64,000 nucleotides of DNA, taken from NCBI RefSeq assembly GCF_023278565.1, contig NC_064679.1:992001-1056000 (forward strand). The letters run 5' to 3'. How positions within the stretch are numbered: position 1 is the stretch's first letter; every line of letters begins with the position of its first letter. Below are positions 32,521 through 44,310 of the stretch, in pieces. Position numbers and translations under genes: made by a program. This DNA comes from Colletotrichum lupini (lineage: Eukaryota > Ascomycota > Sordariomycetes > Glomerellales > Glomerellaceae). The notes below the pieces were generated by a model that was given only the letters and a program-made list of their open reading frames with translations, did no database searches and was not told the origin of the DNA.

Positions 32521-34082
32521 ATGGCAGACAGCGCTCCCAAAGAAGCCGAGCCGGAGCGGCGCGAGGCTCTTGACATCCTCGACGCCAAAGCCTCTCAGTT
32601 GGCGAACCTAATCAAGAAGAGCAAGCACTTCATTGCCTTTACCGGTGCAGGTATCTCTACCTCTGCAGGTGAGCTTTATCCTCCATTAATATGAGATGCA
32701 AGTCGCGCGATTCGGCTGGGCCGCCCTAGTTGTTTGGTCTACATAATCAAAGAAACATTCAGGGCTAGACAACGGTATCTTAGGAATTCCCGACTTCCGC
32801 GGACCTGAAGGTGCCTGGACACTCAGAGCCCAGGGAAGGCAGAGAACGGGCAAGACGACGGACACGCTCCAGGCCATCCCTACCAAGACGCACATGGCGC
32901 TCGTCGAGCTGCAGGACCGCGGCATATTGAAGTATCTCGTCAGTCAAAACTGCGACGGCTTGCACCGGAAGAGTGGAATTTTACCAGTAAGTTTCTGGCT
33001 TATCACTGCTGGGGTTTGGAGAGTTGATCAGACAATCGCTATTACCCTTCGTCCAGGAGAAGATTTCCGAGCTTCATGGAAACAGTAACCGCGAGTATTG
33101 CAAAGACTGCGGTAAAGAGTACCTCCGAGGTATCGTACCCCCTTTTCATCACCAAACCCCCATCATCACTGCAGATACTAACGAAGAACAACCAGACTTC
33201 CGCGCCGTAGCAACCTACGAAAAATCAATCCGCGACCACCGCACCGGCCGCAAATGCCCCCTCTGCAACGGCACCCTCCTCGACACAATCATAAACTTTG
33301 GCGAATACCTCCCCGCCCAACCCCTCGCCCTCGCCCGCTCCAACGCACGAAAAGCAGACCTCTGCCTCGCCCTCGGATCTTCCCTGACCGTGCCCCCCGC
33401 CTGCACGATCCCTGAGACCGTCGGCAAGAAGAAGCGCACAAAGACGTACCCGGACGGCGGGACGCTCGTGATTTGCAACTTGCAGAGTACCCCGCTGGAT
33501 GACCTGAGCGAGGAGCTCCGCGTATGGGCTACGACGGATGATTTGATGGATCGGGTCATGGAGAAACTCGAAATCCCTATCCCGCGGTTTGTGCTGAGGC
33601 GGAGGTTGGTGGTTGAGGTTGAGGCGGTAGGGGAGGAGAGGTATCAGCTTACGGCGAGGGGGGTGGATGTCGACGGCACGCCCGCGAGCTTTTTGCAGTC
33701 TGTGAGGATGCAAGGGAACAGGCGCGTTGCGCGGACTGAGCCATTTAAAATTCCTTTCCGGGGCGAGGTGGTTGGCGAGACGGAGGTCAAGGTGGAACTG
33801 GAGTTTATGGGACACTATGGCGAGCCTGTCTTGGAGATTGGGATGAAGTATAACGGAGAGGAGAAGCTGGAGAGGATGTATCTGCTGGAATATGATCCTT
33901 CGACTGGGGCTTGGAAGGTTAGTACACAAGATGATGGGACTTTTGCTAGGCGGGGTGGCACGGCCTGGACAGACGAGGACATGGAGGATTCCCTGATGAT
34001 TTCGGCCGAGGACGCGGGTGTGCCTAGCCATATCATCGCCTCGTCTGCGGCCAGTGAGGTCATCGACCTAACTTCACCTTGA
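32521..34082 (+). CDS. SIRT6/7-like (class IV) NAD-dependent protein deacylase
   Basis: 465 residues in three exons, 32521-32668, 32763-32986 and 33057-34082, with GTGAGC and GTAAGT donors and frame-keeping joins. The sirtuin core is complete: FTGAGISTSAG (NAD binding, around residue 45), GIPDFRGPEGAW, SQNCDGLHRKSG, and the catalytic His131 in SELHGN. Structural zinc is held by Cys139-X2-Cys142 and Cys191-X2-Cys194. IINFGEYLP and LGSSLTVPPA follow. The loop LDNGILGIPDF and the zinc spacing place it with the SIRT6/SIRT7 class rather than Sir2/Hst. It would remove acetyl or longer acyl groups from lysines, mostly on chromatin, using NAD. The C-terminal 150 residues form a beta-rich extension ending in an acidic tail (DEDMEDSLMISAED). 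Third codon positions switch from C to G/T near 33550. Confidence 0.93.
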
Positions 34083-34435
34083 TGTTGCGTGCCTGCTTCT
34101 GGAGGACTGAATAACGAACGGTTGATCTGGCATGAGAAGTAGCTCTCTGCTGTCGGGATTTCGAAAAGGATTAAGTATGTCATCTATCTCTTGATGAACG
34201 AATCCATCAATCGTAATGAGTAGCAAATCAGAAATGACATCCGAGAACTACAAATATATCATCAACATAGCTGCATGAAAGCAGCATTACTCAATTTTTG
34301 TAAGGTACGACTATAGCTATGAACACGCATTACATATCCCATATCCACAAAGTGTCGTGTGAACGTTAATTTTCATGAATTACACATTAAACAAAAGCTC
34401 GCTTGAACGTCCATTAAGCATGCGCATGGCTCGTA
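34083..34435. other. Spacer between convergent genes
   Basis: 3' flanks of the sirtuin and the GPI-anchored protein; A/T-rich, with nothing else visible. Confidence 0.5.
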
Positions 34436-36404
34436 TCAGAGCAGAGCAGCAACTACGACACCAGCGGCTGCGGCCATGATGCCGGAGCCAAGACGCTCAG
34501 CAGCGTTGGTGACCTGGACTGGTCCGGTGGTGGTCTTGCTGGGCGAGGCGACGGGCGTCGTGGCAGCGGGAGGAGGGGTACCAGCAGGAGGAGTTTGGGC
34601 AGGAGGTGCAGAAGGTGTGCCAGCCGGAGGGGGAACGGGAGTACCGGCGGGAGGGGTGCCAGCGGGTGGGGCAGGGTGAGTGCTCGCTGGCGGCGCGGGA
34701 GGAGTGCCAGCCGGGGGAGTACCAGCAGGAGGCGCCGGGTGGGTGCTGGCGGGAGGAGCAGGAGGGGTTCCGGCAGGAGGGGTGCCAGCGGGCGGCGGAG
34801 GAGGCGGGCTGCTGGGCGCGGGGTGCACAGTGGTGAAAGTGTGAGGCACGCTCTCGGTGACAGGGCAGATGGTGGTGGAGACAGGAATAGTCTCGGTGGT
34901 GGTGTGAGGACCCTCGGGGCAGTTGGGAGTATCAGGAGGGCACTTGGTGATGGTGTGGACCCTGGTAGTGTAAACTGTGGAAGTCGTCCAGGTCGTTGGT
35001 GGAGGAGCTGGGTGGGTGGGAACAGGCTTTGTGGACTCCTCGGTAACGGGGCAGATGGTCGTCGAGACGGCGATTGTCTTGGTTGTGGTAACAGGCGTGT
35101 GAGGGCAGTTTGTGACGCTGGGAGGGCATCTCGTCACGGTCTCGACAGTCGTAGTGTAGACGGTGGAAGTCGTCAGCTTGCTGGTGCGAGTCTTGGTGTG
35201 AGGAGGCTTCTCGGTTGTCGTGTTGGCGTAGGGGGTGGTCGTGGGAGGAGGAGGGACCCAGGTGGAAGACTTGCTGGGGTGAGAGTGATGGCTCTTGGTC
35301 GTGCTCTCTCCCTTGGTGCTGCTAACGGCAGTCTCGGTGGTACAATCCTCAGTTGTAGTAGGAGGGGGAGGAGGAGGGGCATGAGTCGTGGGGGGCTTGC
35401 TTGAGTGTGAGTGTTGGCTCTTGGTGCTCACGGTCGTCTCGGTGGTGCAATCCTCCGTGGAAGTGGGAGGGGGGGGAGGGACATGAGTCGTAGGGGGTTT
35501 GCTAGAATGTGAATGATGGCTCTTGGTGCTCACTGTCGTCTCAGTGGTGCAGTCTTCTGTCGTCGTGCTGTGGCCCTTGGTACTGCTTACAGCAGTCGAG
35601 GAGGTAGTGCAGTCCTCACTTGACGTAGAGGTGCTGTGGACCTTGGTCGAGCTGACAACTGTAGACAAAGTAGTGCAGTCCTCCGATGAAGTGGTTGTGC
35701 TGTGGACTTTGGTGCTGCTGACGGCGGTGGAAGAGGTAGTGCAATCCTCGGACGAGGTGGAGGTGCTGTGCTCCTTGGTCGAGCTTACAGCCGTTGACGA
35801 TGTAGTACAGTCCTCAGAGGAGGTGGAGGTGCTGTGAACCTTGGTGCTGCTGGCCCAGGTGGACGATGTGCTCGTCTCAGAAGTGACGGGAGTTGAGGAT
35901 GAGTGCTCCTTGGAAGACCAAGTGGTCTTGGTTGCCTCAGTGGTACTGACGGTGGTCGGGGGAGCGGGAGTGCTGGTAGTCCATGGGGCCGAGGTGCTGG
36001 TGGTGGGAGGAGCCGTGGTGCTTAAGCTGTAGGTGATGCAGGAGCAGGCAGAGGAGACAGCCTTGACATCTCCACCACAGTTGTTGAAGTCGGTGGGAAT
36101 GGCAGCGGCAGCAGTGGTGGTTCCGTGGAGGAACTCGACACAGAAACCTTTGGCCTCCTCGGCGAAGCGTTCGTCAATGAGGTTGCGGTAGCACCCATCG
36201 TGTTCCTGTAATGGGTCAATGGAGAGTTCTCATCAATTGTATAGTTCATCCCATGAAGCAGTGACTGAATAAGACGAAATAGGGAATATGATATGGTGTA
36301 GTCAAAGTAGACAGGGGTATGAGGAGACGTACACAATAGGGGTATTCCCAAGCATTGACGGACGCCAGGGCAATGGCGCCCAGTCCCATGTAAAGGCCGC
36401 GCAT
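34436..36404 (-). CDS. Mucin-like GPI-anchored cell-wall protein with tandem repeats
   Basis: 613 residues in two exons, 36333-36404 and 34436-36205. The first exon is just the signal peptide (MRGLYMGLGAIALASVNA) plus WEYPYC. Its GTACGT donor and TTACAG acceptor join in phase 0 to EHDGCYRNLIDERFAEEAKG. This N-terminal domain of about 65 residues has six cysteines (CYRN, FCVEF, NNCGG, ACSC) and is the only globular part. A Thr/Ser-rich region follows, with five 21-residue units containing SSEDCTT. Then come Pro/His-rich units, two copies of a TVYTT...CPP...NCP...STTICPVTE module, and PPAGTP-type repeats. The end, LGSGIMAAAAGVVVAALL, is a GPI-attachment signal. It would sit heavily O-glycosylated in the wall. 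The Cys in each repeat could crosslink. Repeat number is likely variable between strains. Confidence 0.85.
34580..34810 (-). repeat. Proline-rich PPAGTP coding repeats
   Basis: Imperfect short repeats encoding PPAGTPPAPPASTHPAP-like units in the C-terminal part of the GPI-anchored protein. Confidence 0.7.
35540..35860 (-). repeat. Five 63-base coding repeats in the GPI-anchored protein gene
   Basis: Successive 63-base units each encode about 21 residues around STKxHSTSTSSEDCTT. The unit marks (gtgcagtcctc and variants) recur about every 63 bases from 35545 to 35805. The period is a multiple of three, so copy-number change keeps the frame. Confidence 0.75.
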
Positions 36405-39400
36405 ATTGAATCTTGTTCTTTTGAAGCGAATGACAGTGACTTTGAAAGTCTACTAGTTGATTGGAGCGAGAGGACGATTTACTCGTAGCGACCGTGGGTA
36501 AGGAGAGAAAGAGGAGACACGAACCATAGTCTCGGCGCGGCGAAGGGGACTTTATCAGAACGTAGACGAGGGTGTGGATGGTTGCCGGTTGCTGGAGGCT
36601 ACGTCGGGCCACGGCGGGGAGTGATGCATCCATCATCCATCACCCATCCATCCCACCAGGACGGGCTGGCTAGCAGAATACGAGCTGGAGCCGCAGCACG
36701 GCTCGTGGATGATCTCTTGGTTGCCTTTTACCCATGTTCCCACCCAGCCATCGCACGAGATGAGGCACCATGTCGATATGCAAGGTAACAGTAGTGCCCT
36801 TGCTGTCAGGCCGGGCTACATCATGGCCATGGCATAGCTGCCAGTAGGCAGAAGGTTGCGCCGGTTGTCTACTAGCGAGCCCAAGGCCACTCACACCACG
36901 TAGGGCGAGTTCAAGGTTGACCAGTCACCGGTCAACCGTCGGTGATTCTGTCGAGTTTGGGTACATGGCGTATAGGCGATGGTGGCGTCCGTCAGCTCGT
37001 ACCGATGGCTAGTGTGATGTTCTATCATGACTTGGACGGACCAGGAATACAGCACTCGTAGAAGACGGGCGGAAGTTGACGGCGAGATATGGTCGCCATG
37101 GTGAAGGAAACCACCCGGAGAAAGCCGGGTCTGTCAGAGACGGGAGTGACTCTGGATTGGAAGCAGTGCTCGAGAAGTGAAGGGCCCGGCGGTGTTCCAG
37201 TGATGATCTCAGAGGGTGGAGATGGCACCAGGAACACGGTGGATAACTTGCTGGAAGAATCTGGAGGATCTTCAAGCATAAGGAGAAGCGGAGTTCGATG
37301 GAGCAAGGTTGTCGAGTTGATAACCCTTGCGTTGCTCCGGTCATTGGACGGTTGTTTCGACGTTTGTCGACGGCGCATCGGCCAGGTCCACAAGAGGCAG
37401 TTGAAAGTGGAGTTGAGGGGTGAAGTTTCTTTGTAGGCTTGCAAAGTCTGTTTCTTTTCTTCCGCTGGCCGCCTCCAACGGTGCGGTTCGACGGCGTGGA
37501 TGGCGTACAGTAGACGGGTGGACTCGAGGTTGGAATGACAACTCGCGTGGGAAGAAGACCGGCGGAAAATCCAAAAGGTCCCATCTTCCTGCCTTCCCAA
37601 GTTTCCCCCCTGCCTCATGGCTTTCGCTTAGCGTGCTCTAGCCAGGGGTAGCCTAGCCTGTCGGATGACCGAGACGACCGATCAAAGCCAATCAGTGACA
37701 GCCTTAGCCAAATTGGGACGGACATGTGGGGCATCGCCAGCTCTATCCGGTGGGGCACTCGCTGCCTCGCTGGGCAACTGCCAACTCCAGGAAAGCATCG
37801 CGCCTTCCTTGTACAGGAGGGCACAGCTCGGCTAACACGGAAGTCGCCAACTGAGATGTTCTTGCCGTCTACCTTGGGCACCATGTTTCTTTCTTTTTCT
37901 ACACAATTCTTCGAGACTTTGTGCGTCTGCCTACGTCCTGGGAAAGTTAGGTAAGATCGGTACGTGTCTTGAATTTATGCAACCTGGAAGTGCGCTCTTG
38001 CATTCGCAGCCGGGTCTCCTTTCGCTTCCCCAAGGCTTCTTATTCTCCCGCCCGCATTCCTCGACGCTTGACTTTCCACTTCGCATGAGCTCGACCCAGG
38101 TAGCTTACCATGGCTACTCAGCATGGTATTCAAGCTTAATGCTAGTCATTCTTATACGATGGGACAACAATCACCAGCTTCCAACCTCTACCCCTCCGTC
38201 AGGTGCTGGGCTGGCTTGCCGTTCCTTCCACCGCTAATCCCAATCAGGACACGACAACAGCGTGCTCTCAACTTTTCACTTTGGCCTCACGATCGCTCCC
38301 TTCTCGCTCAACTTACGAAAAGACCGAATTACGGCCATGGCCTAAGAAAAGAAACCAAGCTTGAGGCGTTTTGGCACCCTGGCCGCGCCTAATGCACAAC
38401 GCTGCACCCCGTCGCCTTACTCGCCCGCCCTTTTCCGTCTTGTCTTCCTTGCAGCTCGCCGCTTGCTAGCTCGCTGTTCCCCTCACGCCGCCGCATCATG
38501 CGTTGCTAGGAGGGTTGCTACAACACCTGTTGTCTTTTGCTCACTCGACGACCTCATTGGAAAAGATCTTTTATCATAGCGAGATGACGATGGACGCCCA
38601 TGAGGTAATTTCGCGCGGATTTCCACCTCTCCATCCCACCATCTCCTAATACTTACCCGCCTAGAGTATTGCTACTCACACTTGACTTTTCTCCGCAGAC
38701 TGTCGGCACTTTACAGCATCATCCCACCATCTCTGGCACGTAGGCTGCCTAGCAAGGTCCGTCGCCGGCTGCCTTCGCCTGACCAACCACCTGGCTGAGT
38801 CACCTTATTGCGGCACAGCGCTGCGTCGTCACATCGTCGCTTGACCTAAATCTCACGATGGATACGAGAATCCCCTCACTTCCGGCGAGGGCCGCGGGGT
38901 TCCCGCCACTCTGCATCGCATCGCTTCGCCCCAGTTCTGACCGATCTTCGTCAACCAAAACAAGCTTTTGACCTTTACACCTGCAGTAAATCGAAGCGTT
39001 CTCACGACGATACTCACCGCAAGTCGACCGTGCCTTCGATGAAGTTCCACGGCCAGTCGATTCTCTATGTGGTCCCAGTTGCACGTACGTCGTCAGTTGC
39101 CAGACATGCTGTCGCGCTAGTCTGGCTGAGATCTGGGGAAATTGAGCGGCACAACATTCCATCCCATCACCAGTTCCACGACCAAGTCCAAAAACGTCGA
39201 TCAACCCTCACCTAACCCTCGCACGTGATTCTCGTTCATGGAACTCCTATCGAAGAGACAATCGGCCGCTGGTCCAGGTAGGTGTGTGGTGGTCGAGTAC
39301 TGTAGTTTACTTTAGCTGGCAGCTTGGCAATCAAGCCACTCCCTTGCACCCGCAGACAGGCGCAACGTTGCTTCACGTTGAGCCAACACGACGCCGCTTG

Positions 39401-41681
39401 AATGGACTGCGCACAGCCAGGTCTCTCAATGCAAGCATAGGTGAAGTCTTGGAACAGGGTCCTTGGTCGACATGCAACTCTTTTCGACTGCATAGGTTTG
39501 GATCACCGACTGAGACTTCTTCATGGACGCGCCCAGCTTCCCTTCCTTCTAAGTTGGCTTCTGCGATCCCTCGGACCCGCCGACAAACACGAAGTACAGC
39601 TAGGAAACGCTTCCTTCGCATCCATGTTGCAGCCGTACCTTCGGGTGCCTCGGCTTCTTCAACTCTACCCTCTAACTTGCTCTTTTTTCGAATCAGACCA
39701 TTGTGCTGGACTCGTCTCGTGACGTCAAGTCCCCCCCCCCCCCCTGTTCCACCGGTCAAGGACCACTACGCTAAATCGCCTCGGCCCCGCGGGATTTCCT
39801 CCGTGAGTGCTAGGCGGGCCAAGACTAAAAGGCCCCGAAGCCTTCGATCATTTAGCTTCTGTCGATTGGCCACTCACAACACGACACTCTAGTGATACAA
39901 AACGCGCTGCCATTGATAGTGTCTCCCGAACGTTTGGCTCTACTTCGCTAGCTGAACGTCGATGTATGCATCTCGATCTGTTGATTGGACCTCGTCTAAG
40001 TCAACTAAGGCGTTATTCGCCTTTTTTCTTCTTTTTAGTTATCGACATCAATGAACTCGTATCCACAGCCTTCAGCTATGATCTAGCAGAGTTAACCAGA
40101 GGTGGGTGCTACTGAGAGGGAGAGACCCAACAGGTGGTGCAGGAAAGCTAGGACTAGATTCAACGCTACAGTCCTCATTCGCGATCGTTGTCGGAGCAAG
40201 AGTTGGTTTTACTCCAGAAGCGTCAAAACTGGAAAAATGGCAGCCACATTTGACATTTAAAAAGGAGTCAGTTATCGGTAGGTGATACGACATCCAGTGG
40301 TCTTGGTGTTGCGAATGACGAAGTGAAATGAATATGTATTGAATACAAGAAGTCTTCAAGGAACTTACTTTATTATAAACCCGCATATATATATAACGCG
40401 TAGTATAGAGATTGAACGCTCTTAGCTTGCCTATCTTGTTATCAAACAAGTAAAAGTGCGAAAGATACGTTTTCTCTAGGCTATCATTAAGGAAGGCTTG
40501 CGTATTTATTTACCGGTTATACGCTAAATGTCGAAAGAAGTCCTTAGAGGCGGCGATACTTTTAACGGCGTATACCTGCTGGAGGGAACTCGCGTTAGAT
40601 ACGCGGCGCAGGGGACTTTTTGCTAGGCCGAAGTCTGGAAATAGGATAAGGATATAGACGAGTTTTGACTGGGCCGATGGCTTGAGGTAGATATGGAGAG
40701 ATTGAAGTTGATGGAAGGAACGCTCGAAATTATGGTTGAGCATGGGAGATGGAAATGTCTGGGGAGGAACGTGGCGGTGATGGAACTGCAGAAGGTCTTC
40801 ATCGAGGTATGTTCCCGTCACAATCTGGCGCGTGTGGCTCGTGCGAAGACAATGTGCTGACGCTCAAGGTAGTTGCTGCGAAGGTATGACCTGGTCCTGT
40901 GTGAACCGACGAAGCCGTGGAAGTCATTGAATTACGGGATGTTCCTGCAGTCTCAGTTCTGGATCAAGGCATATGCCATAAGAGAATACGTATAATGCGG
41001 AGACCGTGGGGAGAGTGTCGTGCCCTTGGCTATCGTTGGTCACTACAGACGAACATAGATGGCGGCAAGGAATGTTTGCACTGCCGCTCGTTTCCAATCT
41101 AGCAATGAAATGATGTCTGCGTCAATGTCTGTCTTCTTTTTTCGACTTCAAATGGGCACCAGCTAGACCAAACAGGACTGGGGATATGAGAATCGAGAAC
41201 AGTGCTGTGTGACACTTTAGCATTGTCTATGCACGGTTGGCCAGGCTTGAACAGATCGTAGGAGTCGTCCTGACATTCCCTACCAAATGGCCTGATATGC
41301 CGAGCGACGGAACAACTGCGCCGGTCGAGCTTCATCAACTGAGGGTCAGATAGTCGGAGAAGATGTGGCGTGCATGTCCAATTGCGTCCTTCTCAAGAAG
41401 TAATCAGTTGGTGAGCGGCGCATTGAGAATGGGCGCGAGAACGTCTGCAAGTGCCAAAGAAGACAAGATGACGGTTGAGTAGGAGAAGGAGCGGTCAAAT
41501 ACCATAAGCATTGAGGAAGAACAGAAGCTCGAGGAGGCAAACAGCCATTCCGTGCATCCAGCCGGCAAAGCACGACACCGGCGGGAGGCTGCAGAAAGAC
41601 TCCCAGACCATCCTGTCCGCTTTTGACCCTTGGCCAAACGAAGATGCAGACGAAAAGAAGGAGTCGGGATTCCATCCAGCC
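36405..41681. other. 5.3 kb without a supportable gene
   Basis: It begins with the promoter of the GPI-protein gene. From about 37970 to 40050 the plus strand is pyrimidine-rich with CTCGCC/TTCC runs and short uORF-like frames, and has a run of 14 C near 39731. This resembles the long 5' leader of a plus-strand gene, but no coding body follows. From 40130 to 41680 there is ordinary spacer on the 3' side of the regulator. Minus-strand frames of 190-197 codons (37009-37618) overlap each other in different frames and show no domain. An unrecognised non-coding transcript or a gene of many small exons cannot be excluded. Confidence 0.35.
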
Positions 41682-44310
41682 TCAGAAATAGCTGTCTTCC
41701 AATGCCCTGATCATTTGATTGTTCATGTAAAGCCAGTTTCCCAGCTGCGTTCCCTGTTGGTCGACCTCCATGCCAAGATCTCCGGGCATCGTGAACGACC
41801 CCCCGGACATCCAGCTACTTCCTATGTTTTGCCCATCGAATGCGGCGTCCAAGCAAACCTGAGACTCTTCCGTGGAAGGAAACTCCGTTTGAGGTCCATC
41901 TTGCGTGCCCAATCCCTGACCTGTCAGTGCTGCATTTTGGTGGACGGAGGACGGCGTCATCAGTGATGTTGCAGCAGCAGTCGCCCAGACGTCGGCACTA
42001 GGGTCAAGTGTCTGAGGCGACTCGTTTGTCTTCATCTTGATATAGCTGCAGGCAACGTCGTACAAAACCTGAAAGAGGCGAATCTCCTTTTTGACACCTG
42101 TGGAGAAGTCGTCGGCTAATAACGACTGAAGAGAGCCAATGAGCCCGCCTAGACGTTGGAGATCTGCTTCGTTGCACGTCTCGATTACATGGCAGAAGAG
42201 AACTGTGAACGGCACGAATGGAGATTGCAAGAGAGCCCTAGTTACAAACAGTGTCAGCCTCGTCCGGCAGGTAGTTGTGTTGGAATGATCAGAATGTACC
42301 AATTCACGTAAGTCTCAAGAAAGTCTTCGTCTAGGTTATGTATGATCGCCATGCACTTTTGGTGTTCTTCGAGGGCTTGGCGGGCGGTCGCAATGCACTC
42401 CTTTCCGAAGATGGTGCCCTCACCTTGCTCTGCTGGGATAGCGCGGTATATAAGACAGAAGAGCGATAAGTGAGTCAATCTTTGAGTGCTAACGAAAGCT
42501 TCGTAAAACAACTCCCCGACGGCAACTTTCATTGCTTGAATATACCGTTTCTGTAGCGTTGTAAGATTTACCCGTACCTTAAAGAGTCGGGAAGCTGGAG
42601 CATTTGATGCGAAATCACTTACATCTTCTGGAGAAACCTTGGTCGTATGCGCCCCTAACTCAGAAGCCAGACGTCTTGCTTTGGCCACCCTGACTGACTG
42701 AGGTTGAATTAAGGCAGCGGGACTGTAGATCTGATCATACACCATGCCCTGTAGTCGGGCTAGCTCCGTCCACTTCTGTAACTGGCCAAAGATAGCCTGC
42801 TCGGACCTTGGATTAATGGCCATGGGCGGGACGGTGATGTCATTGTCGCGTATGGTCGAGGATCGACCAAGCCGGAGAGAGAGCCCCTTCTCATGGACAT
42901 ATATCAACCAGAACAACTTGAGTTTCTCCCTCTTAACTTCAGGATCGTCATTGATCATAGTGACGATACTATGCATGCCGAGGGTCTGGCTCATGTGGCT
43001 GGCTGTGGCTATGAAATTCCATGCCGCAGAGGGTTTGCAGACATCGAGGCAGTACGTTGCCTGTAGAGCGTATTAGCGGTGACAGGTGATGAGTTGTGTA
43101 GCGCATGCACGTACAGCCAATGTCATCGCACAGGTAGTGTCCATGGTCGAGGGTAGGTGGAATGGCAGACTCGAAAGGACAGTCTCGAGATTGGCTCGAC
43201 ACATGGTGGCTTGCTCAGTGTAGTCTGCTTTCTCGTCTGGATCTGTTGTGACATTCTTGCACTCCAGGAAGAGCCAATAAAGGCCTGCGTTGACAATTAT
43301 AAGATCTGCATGGGCTGCATATCCAGGAGAATACACCTTGAGAAAGTAATCTGTGAAGGCAGACACTGAATTCGCTTCATGGTTCCAGAAGAACTTTACA
43401 CGACGATGCTCTGCAGGAGTATTAGTGTACTGTAGTTACCGTGTTAATGGATACGTGTACCTTTGGCCAGTCTAAGACAAGCGAATGCGGATTGCACAGG
43501 GGGCATAGGAAGATCGCGGAGACCCTTGCCCGGCTCGAGGGTTCTGGCATGGGGATAGAGGTATTCGGGCTCTTGCTCCCTCTTTTGGTTTCCGATGGTG
43601 CGACTCATAGTGTCCAGGACCGAAGCCATCTCTCCAGTGATATCAACCGACGGCTTGTTGCTGACGGCATCTCGGAGAAACCTGTCCGCGAAGGCAGCCT
43701 GGGCTGACAGTGATGATTCCCCCTCGTATTCAAGTTTTGGTGTCAAGATTTTGCCATTGTCGCCGCTAGCTGGTGAAGGTACAGTCAGATTTCCTGCCGT
43801 GCTGTTGTGAGCAGATGCAGGGCTCACAGATGACGATGAGCGATAGGGTTTTGTGGATGAGTTTTGTGGCTGAGACCGGCTGTCTGCATCTCCCAGAGCA
43901 TGGCCGAGTTCCTCGAGCTTCTTTGCTATGAAGTCAATCTTTCTTTCACTGTTTCCTTGGTTAATCAGACGTCATCTTGAAAGGTCGCTCATCACATACT
44001 AGACTTCCGAAATGAAGACTCTTTGTCGTCGTTCTTTGGGCCTTTGCCTCTCGGGATACGTACACGGTGCGTCTATGCGAAGACAATAGGCACACGGATG
44101 TCGGCGATCGCATCGCACTTTGCGACGGCGACATCGATCACACTTGATCAGGAAAGTCAGCACACCACGAGCCTGACCTTGGAAGGCGTGTGGAGATTTT
44201 ACGGATATTTTAGACAGTGGAATCTCATCATCTTCATTTTCTTCGTTGTCATCATGGGCCTGATCCATGGCTTCGTGCAAGGTGCTCGCGGTCCCGGGGT
44301 CTGCGTCCAT
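41682..44310 (-). CDS. Zn2Cys6 transcription factor with fungal_trans domain, divergent from the ABC transporter gene
   Basis: 803 residues in five exons: 44000-44310, 43461-43948, 43115-43410, 42300-43060 and 41682-42237. All introns are 50-63 bases with GTATGT, GTACAC, GTACGT and GTACAT donors, and each join keeps the frame. The binuclear cluster is CDRCRRRKVRCDRRHPCAYC...APC (residues 57-83), followed after the first intron by the coiled coil YERKIDFIAKKLEELGHALG. The fungal_trans domain occupies roughly 240-560; its hallmark is KLKLFWLIYVHEKGLSLRLG followed by IRDNDITVPP. The acidic, Gln-rich tail (residues 700-803) could activate transcription. The ATG at 44308-44310 is the first in frame after an upstream TGA. 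It shares a promoter with the ABC gene, a common arrangement for a pathway-specific regulator of drug efflux. Confidence 0.9.

Noticed and set aside
34595..35404. 269-codon plus-strand frame rich in Gly/Arg
   Set aside because: Antisense of the Pro/Thr repeat region of the GPI-anchored protein.
37009..37618. Two overlapping minus-strand frames of 191 and 197 codons
   Set aside because: Different frames of the same DNA, neither with a domain, signal peptide or introns.
39724..39745. C14 run as a regulatory or structural element
   Set aside because: A lone homopolymer, like the C12 near 12742; length is unreliable in assemblies and no context supports a function.
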